Positions 28,225 to 31,357 of a stretch of DNA of 31,357 nt are shown here, in pieces (position 1 is the stretch's first letter; every line of letters begins with the position of its first letter). The DNA lies in IMG/VR virus record IMGVR_UViG_3300032229_000888, positions 1 to 31,357 of that record, one strand, 5' to 3'. Made by a program: the position numbers and the translations under genes. This stretch comes from a virus. The notes under the pieces were generated by a model, which worked only from the letters and a program-made list of their open reading frames with translations, made no database searches and was not told the DNA's origin.

Positions 28225-28580
28225 ATCAGGTAAGAATTACGGAAATATCGGGAGGTACTTATCCTATAAGTGTTTACATATCAGATGTCTATGGAAATAA
28301 CCAAACACTTTTAGGCACTATTTCTTCAGGACCAGTTCCACCTGTTGTTGAATATAATACGGTTATACCTTCAATATTCTCAACTGCGCCTGAAATAATG
28401 CTAAAGTTGGTCGATGACAACAACTGTGAAGTATTCAAAATACTTCAATGTACTTTTGGATGTGCGTTTGAAATTACTATTGAGTTGGCATCTTGTATTG
28501 TCAATTTGAATATCCAAGAAGCAAACTGTAATTTCTCTATTTATAGCACAGAAGGTAATTGTAGTATAGTTTTAGTCTAA
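28221..28580 (+). CDS. Small cysteine-rich tail-associated protein (119 aa)
   Basis: I read this from the ATG at 28221, which overlaps the previous TGA by 4 nt (ATGA); an upstream TTG at 28212 is less likely. I do not recognise it. It is a beta-type protein with VRITEISGGTYPISVYISDV and a cysteine series in its second half (NNCEVFKILQC, FGCAF, LASC, EANC, EGNC), which suggests disulfides or metal sites. The first ~80 residues resemble small modules often placed near tail fibres. There is no signal peptide. It is followed by an 82-nt gap with a candidate promoter and a weak inverted repeat (ATTCTAT at 28595, ATAGAAT at 28625) without a T-tract. Confidence 0.7.
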   Translation: MNQVRITEISGGTYPISVYISDVYGNNQTLLGTISSGPVPPVVEYNTVIPSIFSTAPEIMLKLVDDNNCEVFKILQCTFGCAFEITIELASCIVNLNIQEANCNFSIYSTEGNCSIVLV

Positions 28581-28639
28581 TCAAAAAAATAATCATTCTA
28601 TATTTTTAGCATACGGTAAATGAAATAGAATAGTTGTGG

Positions 28640-28648
28640 TATTTATTT
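28640..28648 (+). promoter_or_regulatory. Candidate late-promoter motif (TATTTATTT) before the Thr/Pro stalk gene
   Basis: GTATTTATTTAAT ends about 14 nt before the ATG at 28663. It is the weakest match of the five sites (TTT instead of TAA at the end) but has the same spacing as the others. Confidence 0.33.
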
Positions 28649-28662
28649 AATAAAAACATCGG

Positions 28663-30456
28663 ATGTCAATATATTCTATTTTAGTTACGAACAATGCCCC
28701 TGGTTGCTCAACCGAAATTGAGCAACAACTTACGGTCACTGGTTGTACTACATACATCGTTAGACTTGCTTCTAACTCAAACGCGTTAGGTCCATTTAAC
28801 ATCTATGTTAATGACGTAATTTATTATTCTGCAGCAACAAGAAATGACATGTTTAATGGTATTGTGGTTGTATTAGAATGTGTAACTCCAACTCCAACTC
28901 CCTCACCTACAGCTACTGTAACTCCGAGTATTAGCGCAACACCTGGATTGTCACCAACTGCGACTCAGACACCTACAAATACGCCAACTGAAACACCAAC
29001 TAACACTCCTACAAATACGAATACAAATACACCGACAAATACACCTACAAATACACCAACGGTAACAAATACACCTACAAATACTGAAACTCCAACAGTA
29101 ACACCAACTAATACGCCTACGAATACAACTACACAAACACCGACAAATACTGAAACACCAACTAATACTCCTACAGAAACATCAACACCTACACCAACAG
29201 TAACAACAACTAACACTCCTACAAATACTGAGACACCAACAAATACGCCTACAAATACAATTACACAAACACCAACAAATACTGAAACACCTACACCTAC
29301 ACCAACAGAAACTCCAACTAATACACCAACTAATACCGCAAGTGTTACACCAACTAATACTGTGACACCAACTGAAACTCCAACAAACACTCCAACAGAA
29401 ACTCCAACTAATACACCAACTAACACACCAACACAAACTCCAACTAACACAGAAACTCCAACAAATACACCAAGTGAGACTCCAACTAATACACCAACTA
29501 ACACACAGACTCCAACAGAGACTCCTACAAACACGCCTACAGAGACACCAACTGGAACTCCAACCCAAACTCCAACAAATACTGAAACTCCAACAAATAC
29601 ACCAACGGTAACTCCAACTGAAACTCCTACAAACACTCCTACAGAGACACCAACTAACACACCAACACAAACACCAACAAATACTGAAACTCCAACTAAT
29701 ACACCAAGTGAGACACCTACAAATACACCAACTGTAACTCAAACACAGACACCAACAAATACACCAACAGAAACTCCAACAAATACACCAACAGAAACTC
29801 CAACAAATACACCAACCGTAACTCCAACAGAAACTCCAACAAACACACCAACGGTTACTCAAACACAGACACCTACACCGACACCTACTAACCAACCATT
29901 GTTTGCATATTTAACTATTGAACCACAAGGACAAACTGCTAACTTTAACGGTTGGATGGCTTCACAAGGTTCTAGTTTCCGTGGATTCTGGATTAATGGG
30001 GCAACAACCGCAAATGCTGTTACATTCAACCAACAGTTTAATGCATACTTGAACTACTCAGGATGGGGAGGAAACTCACCTGCAGTTATTACAGGAACAA
30101 TTTCTCCAACATCAGGAGGGAACGACGCTTACGGTAACCCAATTAACGCATACCTATTCCAAACAACTCAAGTGTCGGGTGGAACAACACCAACAAATGC
30201 TTGGTACACATGGTACGTTTCAACGGGAGCGACAAACGGTCAAATTATGACTCAAATTGGAACAAATACCGCAGGAAATCCAAATTCATTAACAGCTAGA
30301 AACTTAACCTCAGGATATTACAACTTAACGGTTAATTATACAGGAGGTACAATACCGCCAGGAACATACCGTGTATATACGACATATGGTTTAACTGATT
30401 TCAGAATAAACGCCTCAGTAAATAATATTTACTTTAAAGGGAACACCTTAATATAA
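28663..30456 (+). CDS. Tail fibre/adhesin-like protein with long Thr/Pro-rich stalk (597 aa)
   Basis: There are three parts. Residues 1-74 form an N-terminal domain with cysteines at 15, 28 and 73 ([20 protein letters not shown], then [10 protein letters not shown]). Residues 75-409 are an almost uninterrupted Thr/Pro tract of TPT-X-TPT type with N, E, V, Q or S at variable positions, likely an extended stiff stalk. Residues 410-597 form a C-terminal beta-rich domain with many Asn, Thr and Gly ([19 protein letters not shown], then [12 protein letters not shown]) that could bind a receptor or glycan. It is not a known named fibre, and the function is inferred from design and position. The stalk shows a 234-nt internal duplication. 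The ATG follows a TATTTATTT motif by 14 nt. The gene ends 16 nt before the collagen-like fibre gene. Confidence 0.85.
   Translation: MSIYSILVTNNAPGCSTEIEQQLTVTGCTTYIVRLASNSNALGPFNIYVNDVIYYSAATRNDMFNGIVVVLECVTPTPTPSPTATVTPSISATPGLSPTATQTPTNTPTETPTNTPTNTNTNTPTNTPTNTPTVTNTPTNTETPTVTPTNTPTNTTTQTPTNTETPTNTPTETSTPTPTVTTTNTPTNTETPTNTPTNTITQTPTNTETPTPTPTETPTNTPTNTASVTPTNTVTPTETPTNTPTETPTNTPTNTPTQTPTNTETPTNTPSETPTNTPTNTQTPTETPTNTPTETPTGTPTQTPTNTETPTNTPTVTPTETPTNTPTETPTNTPTQTPTNTETPTNTPSETPTNTPTVTQTQTPTNTPTETPTNTPTETPTNTPTVTPTETPTNTPTVTQTQTPTPTPTNQPLFAYLTIEPQGQTANFNGWMASQGSSFRGFWINGATTANAVTFNQQFNAYLNYSGWGGNSPAVITGTISPTSGGNDAYGNPINAYLFQTTQVSGGTTPTNAWYTWYVSTGATNGQIMTQIGTNTAGNPNSLTARNLTSGYYNLTVNYTGGTIPPGTYRVYTTYGLTDFRINASVNNIYFKGNTLI
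28885..29889 (+). repeat. Thr/Pro codon repeat tract (about 1 kb) with 234-nt higher-order period
   Basis: The tract is built of short ACN-CCN-ACN units with varied fourth residues. Two marker strings recur at exactly 234 nt: the ACACCAAGTGAGAC at 29467 and 29701, and the ACACAA string at 29431 and 29665. Larger segments were therefore duplicated in tandem after the short repeats arose. The opposite strand shows long open frames here only because of the repeat. Confidence 0.9.
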
Positions 30457-30472
30457 AAATAATAAAAAGACT

Positions 30473-31357
30473 ATGAGCTTTAACTATCAAAATCCAATTG
30501 CAGGAACAATCTTCGAAGGACCAGTCGGAGTGGCGCTTGATAATAGTACAGGGACAAATTTTAGTGTATTTTCAATTGGAGGATACATGGAAGTTTATTC
30601 TCACCAAGACTTAATTTATACAATACCTCCAGGAACGGAGGGTCAAGTATTGTATTCAGGGAACACAATCCCAATCGCATTCAGTTATAATGCCCCATTC
30701 TCAATACCTAACGTATTGACTCTTTATAGTGATGAAATTTCATCAGGAAGAAGAAGACTAGGTATGATGGTTTATGTGATATCTGCGGATACTACATATC
30801 AATATATTATCGATGATTATGCGACATTATGGAATAACGCTCAAACTTCAGGAGCACTAGGTTTTGATGGTGTGGTTTGGACTTGTGAAGACAGCACGGT
30901 TGCGGGAGCAGCGTTTTTAGATGCATGGACAGGTTCAACTATTGAAGGTGTTAGTGGTGTTACACATGAAAACGCAAGATGGAAAGTTGCAAATATGAAC
31001 GACACTGTTATTACAGGAGGAACATATTTTTCAGCAACTACAACATTACAGTTATACGAAAACAATGGACAAACTGTTACAATTACAGGATTTACTGGAA
31101 CGGTGACAGGAGGAACTTATGATAGTGGTTCTTCAACGTTAACTCTTAATAATAGTGATGGTAGTAACGTATCAATTACAGGTATTACTTCAGGTTCTGG
31201 TTCATCCTTATCCGTTGGAGACGGTGGAACACCGGTAACTAATGTTTCAGGAATTACATTTAGTGGAGCGTCGGTTATAGATGATGGTGGAGGAAATATT
31301 ACAGTAACAATTACAGGTGGTACTTCAGGAACATCAGGAACCAGCGGAACGGATGGT
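30473..31357 (+). CDS. Collagen-like tail fibre protein, 5' part only (295 codons seen)
   Basis: This runs open to the right window edge and continues beyond it. Residues 1-~175 form a beta-rich N-terminal domain (NPIAGTIFEGPVGVALDN, then a YSHQDLIYTIPPGTEGQVLY). Two tandem 31-residue repeats follow (180-210 and 211-241) of the form TGGTY.S..TLTL.N..G..V.ITG. Next comes a GGTPVTNVSGITFSGASVID region with a DDGGGNITV signature, which is common just before collagen-like stalks in phage fibres. The visible end is the start of a Gly-X-Y series (GTSGTSGTSGTDG). This is most likely a tail fibre or appendage with a trimeric stalk. The ATG at 30473 lies 16 nt after the previous stop in an A-rich leader. 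Confidence 0.82.
   Translation, partial: MSFNYQNPIAGTIFEGPVGVALDNSTGTNFSVFSIGGYMEVYSHQDLIYTIPPGTEGQVLYSGNTIPIAFSYNAPFSIPNVLTLYSDEISSGRRRLGMMVYVISADTTYQYIIDDYATLWNNAQTSGALGFDGVVWTCEDSTVAGAAFLDAWTGSTIEGVSGVTHENARWKVANMNDTVITGGTYFSATTTLQLYENNGQTVTITGFTGTVTGGTYDSGSSTLTLNNSDGSNVSITGITSGSGSSLSVGDGGTPVTNVSGITFSGASVIDDGGGNITVTITGGTSGTSGTSGTDG
31010..31195 (+). repeat. Two tandem 93-nt coding repeats in the fibre gene
   Basis: Units at 31010-31102 and 31103-31195 encode TGGTY-type repeats of 31 residues each, sharing TGGTY, TL.L.N and V.ITG. They precede a Gly-rich region and probably form beta-strand stacks. Confidence 0.75.
31319..31357 (+). repeat. Start of collagen-like Gly-X-Y triplets
   Basis: The last 13 codons read GTS GTS GTS GTD G, a tripeptide repeat continuing beyond the window. 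Confidence 0.75.

Noticed and set aside
28595-28631. Inverted repeat ATTCTAT/ATAGAAT as terminator
   Set aside because: The stem is short and AT-only, with a 23-nt loop and no T-tract after it.
28965-29660. Long minus-strand open frame of Val/Gly/Ser pattern
   Set aside because: It is the reverse complement of the Thr/Pro codon repeat; the periodic codons avoid stops on both strands. No start context or neighbours support it.
28885-29889. Possible CRISPR array
   Set aside because: The repeats are short codon units with no unique spacers, and the tract is in frame within a gene.
29182-29895. Second minus-strand open frame rich in Cys/Trp/Ser
   Set aside because: Same cause: another frame of the Thr/Pro repeat.
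30473-31357. Diversity-generating retroelement target in the fibre gene
   Set aside because: No reverse transcriptase or template repeat is seen in the window, and the gene's tip is not included.
1-31357. tRNA genes
   Set aside because: No intergenic gap is long enough for, or shows, a cloverleaf; the largest gap is about 110 nt and holds a terminator.

Overview
The window looks like a contiguous piece of a large, AT-rich tailed dsDNA phage genome of T4-like myovirus type. All 22 genes I call lie on the + strand, are tightly packed, and leave no gap longer than about 110 bases. T4-type replication proteins (gp32-like single-strand binding protein, UvsX recombinase, FEN/RNase H nuclease, gp41 helicase) sit with a class I ribonucleotide reductase, and with baseplate wedge proteins of the gp25 and gp6 families. 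This points to a contractile-tailed lytic phage. The host is probably a member of the Bacteroidota: one tail protein carries seven SprB-type repeats, which are typical of Bacteroidota surface adhesins, almost no gene has a Shine-Dalgarno site, and the genes are AT-rich. The host assignment is inference.

Layout. (1) 1-2786: the 3' part of a baseplate-hub-like protein with an IPT/TIG-like domain, a 74-aa unknown, and a proline-rich acidic coiled-coil protein, ending at a UUCG-loop terminator. (2) 2897-11116: a replication and nucleotide cassette (gp32-like SSB, second terminator, uvsX, FEN nuclease, 150-aa unknown, gp41-like helicase, nrdB, nrdA), closed by a third terminator. (3) 11200-23102: baseplate and tail genes, starting with gp25 and gp6 homologues, then a 1646-aa protein with an internal hydrophobic block, then four mid-sized structural proteins, one with a PKD-like domain. 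(4) 23102-31357: the host-recognition end, with a 995-aa protein containing a P2 gpI-like segment, a 711-aa SprB-repeat protein, a 119-aa protein, a 597-aa protein with a 335-residue Thr/Pro stalk, and the start of a collagen-like tail fibre that leaves the window.

How the genes may work together. The cassette supplies dNTPs and the recombination-dependent replication core. The flanking genes build the baseplate and the adhesins. Many tail genes are joined by 1-14 nt overlaps (TAATG, ATGA), which suggests coupled translation. A recurring TATTTATA-type motif lies 14-30 nt before the start codons of five genes outside the replication cassette (74-aa unknown, gp25, 1646-aa, 302-aa, 597-aa) and is a candidate late promoter. 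The observations most worth checking are the SprB repeats on a phage tail protein, the hydrophobic block in the giant baseplate-region protein, the shared C-terminal domain of the 995- and 711-aa proteins, and the repeated motif before structural genes.
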